Source of the DNA: Pseudomonas sp. GR 6-02
GTDB lineage: Bacteria > Pseudomonadota > Gammaproteobacteria > Pseudomonadales > Pseudomonadaceae
Direction of reading: 5' to 3'
DNA: 64,000 nt
Assembly: GCF_001655615.1 (NCBI RefSeq)
Contig: NZ_CP011567.1
Location: 1,559,001 to 1,623,000, forward strand
Positions 44,887 to 53,960 of this stretch are shown here, piece after piece. The position numbers and the translations under genes are program-made. The first letter of the stretch is position 1. Each line of letters opens with the position of its first letter. The notes beneath the pieces were generated by a model, which was not told the DNA's origin, made no database searches, and worked only from the letters and a program-made list of their open reading frames with translations.

Positions 44887-45720
44887 ATGTATTCACTTGA
44901 AGACCTGCTGCACCTGATGAACCGTCTGCGCGACCCGCAGTACGGCTGCCCGTGGGACATCAAGCAAACCTACGCCACCATCGTCCCGCACACCCTGGAA
45001 GAAGCCTACGAAGTTGCCGATGCTATTGAACGCGGCGATTTCGATCACTTGCAGGGTGAGTTGGGCGACTTGTTGTTCCAGGTGGTTTATTACAGCCAAC
45101 TGGCTCGGGAAGAAGGGCGCTTCGAATTCGCTGGCGTGGTCGACAGCATCACGCGCAAGTTGATCCGCCGTCATCCTCACGTATTTCCCACCGGGGATCT
45201 GTACGCGCCGCTGGACGTCCCGCGTCTGAATGAAGAGCAGGTCAAGCAACGCTGGGAAGAGATCAAGGCCGAAGAACGCGCCGAGAAGTCTTCGGCGCCG
45301 GAGCAGTTGTCCTTGCTCGATGACGTACCCGCGGCACTGCCGGCGTTGTCCCGTTCGGCAAAACTGCAGAAGCGCGCAGGGCAGGTCGGGTTCGATTGGC
45401 CGGACGCCTTGCCGGTGCTCGACAAGGTTCGCGAAGAGCTCGATGAAGTGCTTGAAGCCATGGCCGACAATGACTCGGCGGCGATTGCCGATGAAGTCGG
45501 CGACCTGCTGTTTTCCGTGGTCAATCTGGCGCGTCACCTCAAGGTCGATCCGGAAACCGCACTGCGTGGTGCGAACACAAAATTTGAAAGACGCTTCCGA
45601 TTTATCGAACAGGCATTGCGCGACACCCACCGTCCCATAGAAGATTGCACCCTCGAAGAGTTGGACGCCTTGTGGGGCGAAGCCAAACGTCAGGAAAAGA
45701 ATTTGCCCAGCTGCGGCTGA
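44887..45720 (+). CDS. mazG: MazG nucleoside triphosphate pyrophosphohydrolase
   Basis: A 277-residue all-helical enzyme hydrolysing NTPs and dNTPs to monophosphates. Two MazG repeats are visible: CPWDIKQTYATIVPHTLEEAYEVADAIE with GDLLFQVVYYSQLARE, and VREELDEVLEAM with DEVGDLLFSVVNLARHL. It can limit aberrant nucleotides and, in E. coli, lower ppGpp, which fits its place next to relA. I used the ATG at MYSLEDLL. Confidence 0.92.
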   Translation: MYSLEDLLHLMNRLRDPQYGCPWDIKQTYATIVPHTLEEAYEVADAIERGDFDHLQGELGDLLFQVVYYSQLAREEGRFEFAGVVDSITRKLIRRHPHVFPTGDLYAPLDVPRLNEEQVKQRWEEIKAEERAEKSSAPEQLSLLDDVPAALPALSRSAKLQKRAGQVGFDWPDALPVLDKVREELDEVLEAMADNDSAAIADEVGDLLFSVVNLARHLKVDPETALRGANTKFERRFRFIEQALRDTHRPIEDCTLEELDALWGEAKRQEKNLPSCG

Positions 45721-45745
45721 GCTGTTGCCTAAGTGAGTAAGCACC

Positions 45746-46288
45746 ATGAGCCTTTCCCTTCGCGACCAGTTGCTCAAAGCAGGGCTGGTCAACCAAAAGC
45801 AGGCCAAACAGGTCGGCAAAGAAAAACAGAAACAACAGCGTCTGGCCCACAAAGGCCAGATCGAACTCGATGACTCCCAGCAGCGTGCGGCTCAGGAAGC
45901 CATGGCCGAGAAGGTCAAGCGCGATCAGGAGCTCAACCGTCAGCAGCAGGAGAAGGCCGAGCAGAAGGCCCGAGCCGCCCAGGTCAAGCAATTGATCGAA
46001 GTCTCGCGCCTGCCCAAGCTGAACACCGAGGACTACTACAACTTCGTCGACGACAAAAAGGTCAAGCGTATCTCCGTCAACACCCTGATGCGCAACAAGC
46101 TCAGCAGCGGTTCCCTGGCGATCGTGCATCACGCTGGCGGTTATGAAGTGATCCCTCGTGAAGCGGCCCTGAAGATTCAGGAGCGCGACCCACAGCGCAT
46201 CGTGCAGCTGAATGTGAAGACAGAAGAAGTCAGCACCGAAGACGATCCGTACGCGGCCTATCAGATTCCTGACGATCTGATGTGGTAA
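45746..46288 (+). CDS. DUF2058 family nucleoprotein/polynucleotide-associated protein
   Basis: A 180-residue, highly charged protein. The first half is a coiled-coil helix rich in Lys, Gln and Glu (KQKQQRLAHKG, EKVKRDQELNRQQQEKAEQKARAAQVK). The second half is a compact domain with KKVKRISVNTLMRNKLSSGSLAIV. It matches DUF2058 (YaiL), whose role is unknown. A terminator follows, so mazG-DUF2058 may close the relA unit. Confidence 0.85.
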   Translation: MSLSLRDQLLKAGLVNQKQAKQVGKEKQKQQRLAHKGQIELDDSQQRAAQEAMAEKVKRDQELNRQQQEKAEQKARAAQVKQLIEVSRLPKLNTEDYYNFVDDKKVKRISVNTLMRNKLSSGSLAIVHHAGGYEVIPREAALKIQERDPQRIVQLNVKTEEVSTEDDPYAAYQIPDDLMW

Positions 46289-46308
46289 GCCGTTAGCAGC
46301 TGCAACAA

Positions 46309-46342
46309 CGACAAACCCCGCTCATGGCGGGGTTTGTCATTT
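46309..46342 (+). terminator. Intrinsic terminator after the DUF2058 gene
   Basis: GACAAACCCCGC-TCAT-GGCGGGGTTTGTC forms a strong stem followed by ATTTTC. It also serves the convergent 62-residue gene on the other strand. Confidence 0.8.
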
Positions 46343-46354
46343 TCAATGCGGTGG

Positions 46355-46543
46355 TTATGCAGAACGCGCTTCGCGTTGCTGCTCCAGTGATTCCAGTTCG
46401 GCCTTGTATTGGTGGGCTTCGGTCTCGGAATGGAACATCCCGACCAGCAGGTCTTGTTGATGTACATCCCAGATGCGGATACCGGCGGCGATGCCTTCAT
46501 GGGACATATGTGAATCGTCGCGTTCAGTTACTTTTACAGTCAT
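46355..46543 (-). CDS. Small conserved hypothetical protein
   Basis: A 62-residue protein with no assigned function. The sequence is coding-like (GIAAGIRIWDVHQQDLLVGMF, then an amphipathic ETEAHQYKAELESLEQQREAR helix). The ATG has GGAGC seven bases upstream, and the gene is convergent with the DUF2058 gene across their shared terminator. It has no signal peptide, membrane segment or cysteines. Confidence 0.6.
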   Translation of the reverse strand: MTVKVTERDDSHMSHEGIAAGIRIWDVHQQDLLVGMFHSETEAHQYKAELESLEQQREARSA

Positions 46544-46766
46544 CTGCTAGCTCCAATCTCTGTTATCTGCAGCAAGGCGTGTGCAGGCCTTTGTTATAAG
46601 TTTTGTTAGCTGGCTAAGTAAACGACTGAAATCGGTAACGGACTTTTTCAAAAACGGAGAAAGTGCTGCAGCCCGCGAAATACGCGACATTCAGTCGCAG
46701 GCTGTTGAGTTCCATGACAAATGTTTCATGTTTAAAGGGCTGTCTGGCCGTAGATAAAACCTGGCC

Positions 46767-46800
46767 AAAAAAAACGCCCCGAACCAGTCGGGGCGTTTTT
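46767..46800 (-). terminator. Intrinsic terminator of fabA-fabB
   Basis: AAAACGCCCCGA-ACCAG-TCGGGGCGTTTT is a 12-bp stem with long A/T flanks, functional on the minus strand 22 bases past the fabB stop. Confidence 0.9.
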
Positions 46801-46821
46801 ATGTGTGGCGTAGGTGGGGTA

Positions 46822-48042
46822 TTACTTACCCTGCCAGCGCTTCAGTACCAGCGTGGCGTTGGTGCCACCGAAGCCGAAGCTGTTGCTCATCACGGTGTTG
46901 ATGGTGGCGTCTTCGCGAGTCTTGGTCAGGATTGGCATGTCTGCCACTTCCGGGTCCAGTTCGTCAATGTTGGCGGAACCCGCCATGAAGTTGCCTTCCA
47001 TCATCAGCATGCAGTAGATCGCTTCGTGAACGCCGGCGGCGCCCAGGGAGTGACCCGACAGGCTCTTGGTGGAGCTGATGGCTGGAGCGTTGTCGCCGAA
47101 CACTTCACGCACACCTTTCATTTCCATCACGTCGCCGACCGGAGTCGAGGTGCCGTGGGTGTTCAGGTAGTCGATCGGTGCGTCAACGGTGGACATGGCC
47201 ATCTGCATGCAGCGGATGGCGCCTTCGCCGCTTGGGGCGACCATGTCGTAGCCGTCGGAGGTCGCGCCGTAGCCAACGATTTCCGCGTAGATCTTCGCGC
47301 CGCGGGCCAGAGCGTGTTCCAGCTCTTCGACCACGACCATGCCGCCACCGCCGGCGATGACGAAACCGTCACGCTTGGCGTCGTAGGCACGGGAAGCTTT
47401 TTCCGGGGTTTCGTTGTACTGGCTGGACAGGGCGCCCATGGCGTCGAACAGGAACGACTGGCTCCAGTGCTCTTCTTCACCGCCGCCGGCGAATACGATG
47501 TCCTGCTTGCCCATCTGGATCTGTTCCATGGCGGTACCGATGCAGTGAGCACTGGTGGCGCAGGCAGAAGCGATGGAGTAGTTCAGGCCCTTGATCTTGA
47601 ACGGGGTGGCCAGGCAAGCGGAAACAGTGCTGCTCATGGTCCGCGTTACGCGGTATGGGCCGACGCGCTTGACGCCTTTCTCGCGCAGGATGTCCAGCGC
47701 TTCCATCTGGTTCAGCGTGGAGGCACCACCGGAACCGGCGATCAGGCCGGTACGCGGGTTGGAAACTTGCTCTTCGGTCAGGCCGGAGTCTGCGATGGCA
47801 TCTTTCATGGCCAGGTAGGCGTAAGCCGCCGCGTGGCCGACGAAGCGATAGATCTTGCGATCGATCAGCTCTTCGAGGGGAAGGTCAATGGAGCCGGAAA
47901 CCTGGCTACGCAGACCCATTTCGGCATATTCCGGGTTGAACCGGATGCCAGGGCGGCTTGCACGCAGGTTAGCGGAGACGGTCTCTTTGTCATTGCCCAG
48001 GCACGAAACGATGCCCAGACCAGTGATAACGACGCGGCGCAT
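46822..48042 (-). CDS. fabB: FabB beta-ketoacyl-ACP synthase I
   Basis: A 406-residue condensing enzyme. The catalytic cysteine lies in [21 protein letters not shown] near residue 161. The two active histidines are in [12 protein letters not shown] (near 297) and [15 protein letters not shown] (near 332), and the terminal [16 protein letters not shown] is present. With FabA it elongates the cis-3-decenoyl branch in anaerobic-type unsaturated fatty acid synthesis. It follows fabA by 11 bases. Confidence 0.96.
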   Translation of the reverse strand: MRRVVITGLGIVSCLGNDKETVSANLRASRPGIRFNPEYAEMGLRSQVSGSIDLPLEELIDRKIYRFVGHAAAYAYLAMKDAIADSGLTEEQVSNPRTGLIAGSGGASTLNQMEALDILREKGVKRVGPYRVTRTMSSTVSACLATPFKIKGLNYSIASACATSAHCIGTAMEQIQMGKQDIVFAGGGEEEHWSQSFLFDAMGALSSQYNETPEKASRAYDAKRDGFVIAGGGGMVVVEELEHALARGAKIYAEIVGYGATSDGYDMVAPSGEGAIRCMQMAMSTVDAPIDYLNTHGTSTPVGDVMEMKGVREVFGDNAPAISSTKSLSGHSLGAAGVHEAIYCMLMMEGNFMAGSANIDELDPEVADMPILTKTREDATINTVMSNSFGFGGTNATLVLKRWQGK

Positions 48043-48053
48043 GCGGATAACCC

Positions 48054-48569
48054 TTAGAAGTTGTCAGTGGAGGTGAAAACGCCGACCCGAAGGCCTTCGG
48101 CGGTATAGATTTCGCGGCCGTCGACAGTCACGGAGCCATCGGCGATGGCCATGTTCAGTTTGCCTTTGAGGACGCGTTTGATATGGATGTTATAGGTGAC
48201 TTTCTTGGCGGTCGGCAGTACCTGGCCAAAGAATTTCACTTCGCCCGAACCCAGGGCGCGACCGCGGCCCGGCAGGCCTTGCCAGCCGAGGAAGAAACCG
48301 ACCAGTTGCCACATGGCATCGAGGCCCAGGCAGCCCGGCATCACCGGATCACCTTCGAAGTGGCAGGCGAAGAACCACAGGTCTGGAGTGATATCCAGCT
48401 CGGCGACCAATTCACCTTTGCCGTACTTGCCACCCTCTTCGGAGATCAGGGTGATGCGATCGACCATCAGCATGTTCGGGGCGGGCAGTTGCGCGTTACC
48501 CGGGCCGAACAGCTCACCACGACTGCAGCGCAGCAGGTCTTCCCGGGTAAAGGCGTTTTGTTTGGTCAT
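48054..48569 (-). CDS. fabA: FabA 3-hydroxydecanoyl-ACP dehydratase/isomerase
   Basis: A 171-residue hot-dog enzyme. The catalytic histidine lies in [24 protein letters not shown] near residue 70, with the acidic partner in GCLGLDAMW. FabA dehydrates the C10 intermediate and isomerises it to the cis-3 form, the branch point to unsaturated fatty acids. The first gene of fabAB; an operator-like palindrome lies about 130 bases upstream. Confidence 0.96.
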   Translation of the reverse strand: MTKQNAFTREDLLRCSRGELFGPGNAQLPAPNMLMVDRITLISEEGGKYGKGELVAELDITPDLWFFACHFEGDPVMPGCLGLDAMWQLVGFFLGWQGLPGRGRALGSGEVKFFGQVLPTAKKVTYNIHIKRVLKGKLNMAIADGSVTVDGREIYTAEGLRVGVFTSTDNF

Positions 48570-48698
48570 GCGAGCTCCTCAATAGTCCATGCGGCAGGGG
48601 GGCGAATCTTCCCGGCCGATCGAAGCGTTCATGCCTCGAGTCAGCAGCCTACTCATAGACTATTGCGTTGTAGTGAAAGTCACAGTACCAAGGACATG

Positions 48699-48716
48699 AA
48701 TGTACACTTGTGCACT
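48699..48716 (-). promoter_or_regulatory. FabR/DesT-like operator candidate upstream of fabA
   Basis: On the minus strand AGTGCACAAGTGTACATT is an imperfect palindrome similar to operators of unsaturated-fatty-acid repressors (E. coli FabR-type, Pseudomonas DesT-type). It lies about 130-147 bases before the fabA start. The match is by eye. Confidence 0.35.
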
Positions 48717-48814
48717 GAAATTATTATTCAAGCCCCTTTTAGGGCCTGTTCGGGTGCCTAAGACTGCCGCACTTTCGTCTTTCACGCCAGTCGCAGATCG
48801 TCGAAAGGCCTGCA

Positions 48815-50716
48815 CTACTGCACCCAACGCTGCAGAATTTGCTGCAGATCAGTGCGTTTAAAGGGCTTGGCCAGGTAATCGTTCATTCCCGCGGACAAAC
48901 AGGCTTCACGATCGCCCTGCAAGGCGTTGGCCGTCAGGGCAATGATCGGCACGTCAGCGCAGCCGGGCAGTTGGCGAATCTGTCGGGTGGCCTCGTAGCC
49001 GTCAATGACCGGCAGTCGGCAATCCATCAGAATCGCTTCGAAAATCAGGCTCTCGGCGCTGCGCACCGCTTGTGCACCATCGGTGACGACGCTGACAGTA
49101 AAGCCCAGGCTGCGCAACATTGCTTCAATGACGGTGCGGTTGACCGGGTTGTCTTCCACCAGCAACACATTGCGACCTTCGCCGTGGCCATTGCCGGTAT
49201 GTACTCGCGGCGTCAGCACCGGCAACGACTGCTTATACAGCGCCAAAGGAATTTCCAGGGTGAACACCGAGCCGACGCCTTCTTCGCTTTGAGCACGCAA
49301 GGTGCCGCCCATTCGTTCTGCCAGAGTGCGGGCAATCGGCAGCCCCAGCCCGGTGCCACCGTAACGTCTTGAAATAGTACTGTCGGCCTGCTGGAACGCG
49401 TTGAACATCAATTCCAGGCTTTCGGCCGGGATGCCGATCCCGCTGTCGCGCACGGTGCAGGTGAACCACAGCAATTCGTGATCCAGCGACTGCCACTGCG
49501 GTTCGATCGTGACGCGGCCCCGTTCGGTGAATTTCAGCGCATTGCCGACCAGGTTGACCAGGATCTGCCGGATCCGCGTCGGGTCGCCCTGAACCTGCAG
49601 GGCGCGCATGTCCTCGGGGATCTGCAGTTGCAGGTCAAGCCCGCGTTGCACTGCGCTGTGCTGGAACGACTGGGCGCAACTGGTGATCAGGTCCGCGAGG
49701 TTGAATGCAATGTGCTCCAGCTCCAGTTCCGAGCGTTCGATGCGCGAGAAGTCGAGAATGTCGTTGATCACTTTGAGCAGGTGTTCAGTCGATTCAGAAG
49801 CCAGCGCGGCGTACTCGATCTGTTCCTCGGTCATCGCGGTGGTTTCCAGCAGTTGCAGCATGCCCAGCACGCCATTCATCGGCGTGCGCAGCTCATGGCT
49901 CATCATCGCCAGGAAATCGGATTTGGCGTTGTTGGCCTTTTCCGCTTCCTCGCGGGTCTGGATCAATTGCGCCATGGCCTGATGCTGTTCGCGGCTGGCT
50001 TGTTCAAGGCCCTGGGCAAGGTTGTTGATGTGTTGCGACAGGGCGCCCAGTTCGGCGTCATCGACAATCGGCAGGGGCGTTTTGTAGTCGCCTTTCTGGA
50101 TCGCCTTGACCGCATTGCCGATGTCGTGGATCGGTTGCGACAGGCTGCTGGCCAGACGCCGAGCCAGCAGAAAGGTAAACAGCAGGGCGAACAGGGCCAG
50201 GATCCCTGCCTTGAACAGGATTTCCTGCTGGCGCTGGTTGAAGGCGTCATTGGACAGACCGACGATCACCCGGCCCAGGTAATCTTCTCCCGGCTTCGTG
50301 GGGGCGGTGCGGCTGTTCTGGAAGAAGTCATTGTTGAGCGCGATGCGTTGCAGCCGCACCGGTGCCTGGAACACTTCGACCTGGTGCGAACGATTGTGGG
50401 TTTCCGACGGTTGTTCGACGTACACCAGAACCCGGTTGGTGCGGTCCTGAACCTCCAGAAAACGCACATTGGGCGTGGCCAGGGTGGCTTTGAGCAAACT
50501 CTCGAGCACGTCGTTATTACCCGAGATCACCCCGTATTCGGTGGCCGGCGCCAGTTGGTTGGCGATCAGTTGACCGGTGTGGTTGAGTTCCTGGCGCAGG
50601 TCCTGGATTCGCACGAAGGTGAAAAAACTGATCAGCAGCAACGTCAGCAGCAGCGCCGGGCCGAGGCTGATGATCTGGGTACGGGTATTGATGTCCCAAC
50701 CGCTATGGAAGGTCAT
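48815..50716 (-). CDS. Hybrid sensor histidine kinase (PA1611-like)
   Basis: A 633-residue inner-membrane hybrid kinase. TM1 is about 16-36, the periplasmic domain about 37-165, TM2 about 168-187, then HAMP. HisKA has MMSHELRTPMNG with His274. The ATPase part has NLVGNALKFTE and GGTGLGLPIARTL. The receiver has LMDCRLPVIDG with Asp565. No HPt domain is present, so it needs an external phosphotransfer partner. Its place upstream of fabA matches P. aeruginosa PA1611 (from memory), which acts on RetS in the Gac network. It overlaps the binding-protein gene by four bases. Confidence 0.88.
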   Translation of the reverse strand: MTFHSGWDINTRTQIISLGPALLLTLLLISFFTFVRIQDLRQELNHTGQLIANQLAPATEYGVISGNNDVLESLLKATLATPNVRFLEVQDRTNRVLVYVEQPSETHNRSHQVEVFQAPVRLQRIALNNDFFQNSRTAPTKPGEDYLGRVIVGLSNDAFNQRQQEILFKAGILALFALLFTFLLARRLASSLSQPIHDIGNAVKAIQKGDYKTPLPIVDDAELGALSQHINNLAQGLEQASREQHQAMAQLIQTREEAEKANNAKSDFLAMMSHELRTPMNGVLGMLQLLETTAMTEEQIEYAALASESTEHLLKVINDILDFSRIERSELELEHIAFNLADLITSCAQSFQHSAVQRGLDLQLQIPEDMRALQVQGDPTRIRQILVNLVGNALKFTERGRVTIEPQWQSLDHELLWFTCTVRDSGIGIPAESLELMFNAFQQADSTISRRYGGTGLGLPIARTLAERMGGTLRAQSEEGVGSVFTLEIPLALYKQSLPVLTPRVHTGNGHGEGRNVLLVEDNPVNRTVIEAMLRSLGFTVSVVTDGAQAVRSAESLIFEAILMDCRLPVIDGYEATRQIRQLPGCADVPIIALTANALQGDREACLSAGMNDYLAKPFKRTDLQQILQRWVQ

Positions 50717-51645
50717 GGGCGATGTTCTCCTTCGGCCAGCTGTGTTGCGACAGAGGCTTCATTCATCGGTTCAATGCTTAATGAACGAGCCACTTGCGGG
50801 TTGCTCAAGACCTTGAAGTGCTGCGGATAAAGGGTGCGCGGCCAGGTGCTGGAGGGGCGGTCGAGCAGTTCGTCGAGAATCTTCAGCCAATCGCGCTGGT
50901 CGCTGTAGGTGCTGGCGAGGCTGCCCGCCCTGACGAAGGCGGCATTGGGGCCGATCAGCGGCAGCTGCCGTGCGTAGCTGCTGAGCAGCAGGTTTTTCAC
51001 GGTTTTGGGGTTGTACAGATCAGGATCATCCAGGCCCAGCAGCACATCGCTGTTTTTCAGCAGGGCCTGCAACGGGCGGCTGTCATTGGTGTCGTCCCAA
51101 CGCTCGGTGACCACTTCAAGGCCCAGGGGCAGGGCTGCCTGATGCAGTTCCTTCAGCAGGAATTCGCTGTGGCTGTCGAACAGCACGCCGACCCGTCGAG
51201 CCTCGGGCAGGACGAGTCGGGTCAGGCGCAATTGTCGATCCAGCGGCGGATCGCTCCAGAGCAGGCTCAGGTGCGGTGGCGAAACATCGCCAAAGCGTTG
51301 GTGGGCTTGCAGACGGCTGATGCGCAGCACCAGCGTTGCCGGGCCTTGGGCGTCTTGCAGGCGCCAGTCGAGGCTTTGCAAGTCGAGCAGAATCAGGCGG
51401 GTACCTGCGGGCAGTTGGCCGGGTGCCGGCAAGCTGGCGACCGGCTGGAAACGCACGCTGTCGGTGGGGCGCAACTCGCTCAGGGCCTGGACGAAAGACT
51501 GCACGCCAGGGCTGTCGTCGGCGCCGGTCAGCAGAATGTCGGCGGCCCGGGCCGGCAGATTGCACAGCAGCCCGGCAAACACCAGGCACAGCCCGGCCAG
51601 CAGGCGGCCAAGGGTTGGCGTCTTCCGTGGCAGGCAATACGGCAT
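50713..51645 (-). CDS. Periplasmic ABC-type substrate-binding-like protein
   Basis: A 310-residue exported protein with a signal peptide (basic start, hydrophobic LLAGLCLVFAGLLC, cleavage after ARA near residue 35). The body resembles the PF04392 solute-binding fold (RVGVLFDSHSEFLLKELHQAALPLGLEVV, NSDVLLGLDDPDLYN). No permease or ATPase is nearby. It is sandwiched, with near-zero gaps, between a TonB-dependent receptor gene and a hybrid kinase gene, which suggests a sensory rather than a transport role. Confidence 0.78.
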   Translation of the reverse strand: MPYCLPRKTPTLGRLLAGLCLVFAGLLCNLPARAADILLTGADDSPGVQSFVQALSELRPTDSVRFQPVASLPAPGQLPAGTRLILLDLQSLDWRLQDAQGPATLVLRISRLQAHQRFGDVSPPHLSLLWSDPPLDRQLRLTRLVLPEARRVGVLFDSHSEFLLKELHQAALPLGLEVVTERWDDTNDSRPLQALLKNSDVLLGLDDPDLYNPKTVKNLLLSSYARQLPLIGPNAAFVRAGSLASTYSDQRDWLKILDELLDRPSSTWPRTLYPQHFKVLSNPQVARSLSIEPMNEASVATQLAEGEHRP

Positions 51646-51646
51646 C

Positions 51647-53764
51647 TTAAAACTCCAGCTCCGCGCTGAAGTAGAGCACCCGGCGTTCGTCGTAGTTGTT
51701 GTCGACGAAAGTGGTGGGCTGATTGTCGAGGCGTTGCTGGAGGATCCCGGCCAGCTCCAGATTGGCCTTGCCCAAGCCGATACGTTTGGCGAGGCGGGTG
51801 TCGACCCGTTCGAAGCGGTAACCGTTGAGGGCGTCGGCGCCATAGTAGAAGAGCGCGCTGTTCCAGCCCTGGCCCCAGTTGCGCAGCCAACCGGCGGAGC
51901 CGCTGTTGCGCGCCGTTTGTTGTGCATCCAGCGGGTTGCTCGCCTCGGCATCGACATAGGCGTACGTCAGGCGCAGACGATCGGTGCTGCTGACGCGCCA
52001 GTCCAGTTGGGTTTCCGTCCCTGAGAATCGTGAGCTGTTTGAGTTGCTGGCAATGTACTGATTGTTGCGCAGCGGTTCGCTGATCATGCCGTTGATTTCG
52101 TCGTAGAACAGCTTCACATCGACCGTCAGCCCCCAGTCTGTGAAGTAGCCGTTGTAGCCCAATTCCCGGGAACGCATGCGTTCCTGTTCGAGGTCACCCG
52201 GGCCACGGGTCCTGACGAAATAGCGGGCGCTGGTCTGGCCATAGGCACTGGGTTGCAGGTTGGTCACCTGGTAACTCCAGTTGACGCTGTTCTCGAACAT
52301 GTCCGGCGAGCGGACGGCTTCCGAATACACCGCGCGCAAACCGTGGCGCGGGTTGATCAGATAGTTGACCGCCAGTCGTGGGGTCAGTGAACTGCCGGTC
52401 AATTGCGTGTCTTCGAACATCGCCCCGCCTTGCAGCAACCAGTGCTCGGTGGCGCGCCACTCGAGTTGGCCGAACGCCCGCCAGGTGGTGTCGTCGAGCG
52501 TGCCATTGAAGTAGGTCTCGGAATCGGCCCGGTCGTAACGATAGTTCATGCCGCTGACCAGCCGCAGCGTGTCGGACAGGCTGAGGGTGTCTTGCAGTTC
52601 GAGGTCGTAGCGCGACTCTCGGGCACTCTGGTCGATGTCGCCGCACAGCGTTTTGTTCGCGCCGTTTCGCCATTGCGCCAGAACCTGATTGGCCAGGTCT
52701 TGTTCTGCCGCTGTACCGGGGGGCGCGCCGGTGAAACGAGCGATGTTGCGCGCCAGGCGTTCGGTGTAATTGGGATTGAGGTGCCAAAGTTGGGTCAGCT
52801 CCGGGCTGAACGAGATCTCGGCATCGCAGGCACGCCAAGTCTGCTGACGATCCCAGTGTTGCGCCGAGCCTTGAATATAAAGGCTGTGATCAGGGTTGAT
52901 GTCCAGGTTCCAGCGCAGCGAGCCGGCGAAGTCCTTGGCGATGACGTCGGAATTGTTCCCAGCGGCGGTAATCCCTGAGAACACCGGGCGGTAGGTGTAG
53001 GGCCGCTGGTTGGTCCCGTCCTTGGCGTTCAGTTGCCAATCGATGCTCTGATTCTCATTGAGCGTCTGGCTGACGGCGAGGCTGAAGCGATTCAAACGAC
53101 GGTTGTCGCGATAATCGGCGCCGGTGCGGTCCGAGTCGAACCCATCGTCTTGTTGGCCGGACAGCGACAGGCGCAAGTCGCCGCTGTCCCAGCCCATACC
53201 CTGGCTGGCGTAGAAATCGTTGATGCCGCGTTGGCCTCGGGTGATTTTCAGCCGCGTGCCGTGGCTGTCGGCCGGTTTGCGGGTGATGATATTGACCACC
53301 GCCATCAGCGCGTTGGCGCCGTAGCTGACGGTGTTCGGGCCACGGAAAACCTCGATGCGCTCGATGTCTTCCATGGCCACCGGAATATCACTCCAGTCCA
53401 CCGTGGCCAGGCCCGCGCGGTACACCGAGCGGCCGTCGATCAGCACTTGCATGCGCCGCGCTTCGCTGGCGTTGGTGCCGTGGTAGTTCACCGCTGCCTG
53501 GTTGCCGCTGATATTGCCGACCATCATCCCCGGCACCAGCCGCAGCAACTCACTGATGTCCCGCGCGCCGCTGGCGTTGATCAGTTCGCTGTCGATCACC
53601 GTCATGCTGCCCGGCACGGCCGCCGGCGACTGCTTCAGGCGCGTCGCGGTGAGCACTTGCGGCAACGGACCGTTGTCCAGGAACAGGTCGTCGGCCAGCA
53701 ATGGCGAGCTGAACATCAGCGCCAGCACCAGTGGCGAGCGAGGAGAGGGAGAGCCAAAAGACAC
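51647..53764 (-). CDS. TonB-dependent outer membrane receptor
   Basis: A 705-residue outer-membrane receptor. A signal peptide ends near SSPLLA, and a TonB-box-like PQVLTATRL follows. The plug domain (about 40-160) has VPGMMV, RMQVLIDGRSVY and IERIEVFRGPNTVSYGANALMAVVNIITR. The long beta-barrel ends in phenylalanine (FSAELEF). No N-terminal STN signalling domain is present. It is first of three genes on the strand, two bases from the binding-protein gene. The ligand is unknown; there is no clear Fur box upstream. Confidence 0.88.
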   Translation of the reverse strand: MSFGSPSPRSPLVLALMFSSPLLADDLFLDNGPLPQVLTATRLKQSPAAVPGSMTVIDSELINASGARDISELLRLVPGMMVGNISGNQAAVNYHGTNASEARRMQVLIDGRSVYRAGLATVDWSDIPVAMEDIERIEVFRGPNTVSYGANALMAVVNIITRKPADSHGTRLKITRGQRGINDFYASQGMGWDSGDLRLSLSGQQDDGFDSDRTGADYRDNRRLNRFSLAVSQTLNENQSIDWQLNAKDGTNQRPYTYRPVFSGITAAGNNSDVIAKDFAGSLRWNLDINPDHSLYIQGSAQHWDRQQTWRACDAEISFSPELTQLWHLNPNYTERLARNIARFTGAPPGTAAEQDLANQVLAQWRNGANKTLCGDIDQSARESRYDLELQDTLSLSDTLRLVSGMNYRYDRADSETYFNGTLDDTTWRAFGQLEWRATEHWLLQGGAMFEDTQLTGSSLTPRLAVNYLINPRHGLRAVYSEAVRSPDMFENSVNWSYQVTNLQPSAYGQTSARYFVRTRGPGDLEQERMRSRELGYNGYFTDWGLTVDVKLFYDEINGMISEPLRNNQYIASNSNSSRFSGTETQLDWRVSSTDRLRLTYAYVDAEASNPLDAQQTARNSGSAGWLRNWGQGWNSALFYYGADALNGYRFERVDTRLAKRIGLGKANLELAGILQQRLDNQPTTFVDNNYDERRVLYFSAELEF

Positions 53765-53960
53765 GGCACGGCCTTGATAGCGATTAATTGGCGCGCATGT
53801 TAACCGAGCGCAATGACTTTTCCAGTCACGTTGTGGGCATTTTCCTCGGTTTTCTTGGTCTTCTTCCTACAAGTGCCGGTAATTGATGTCGGGGCTGGCC
53901 GCGACTGGGCCGCTCCGTATAATGCGGGCATCGCCACTGGTATGGATTAACGGATTGCAT

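Noticed and set aside
46663..48057. 464-codon plus-strand open frame opposite fabB
   Set aside because: Antisense shadow; fabB is unmistakable on the other strand and owns the terminator.
53765..53800. Fur box before the TonB-dependent receptor gene
   Set aside because: GATAGCGATTAATTGGC matches the consensus only weakly, so iron control is not supported.
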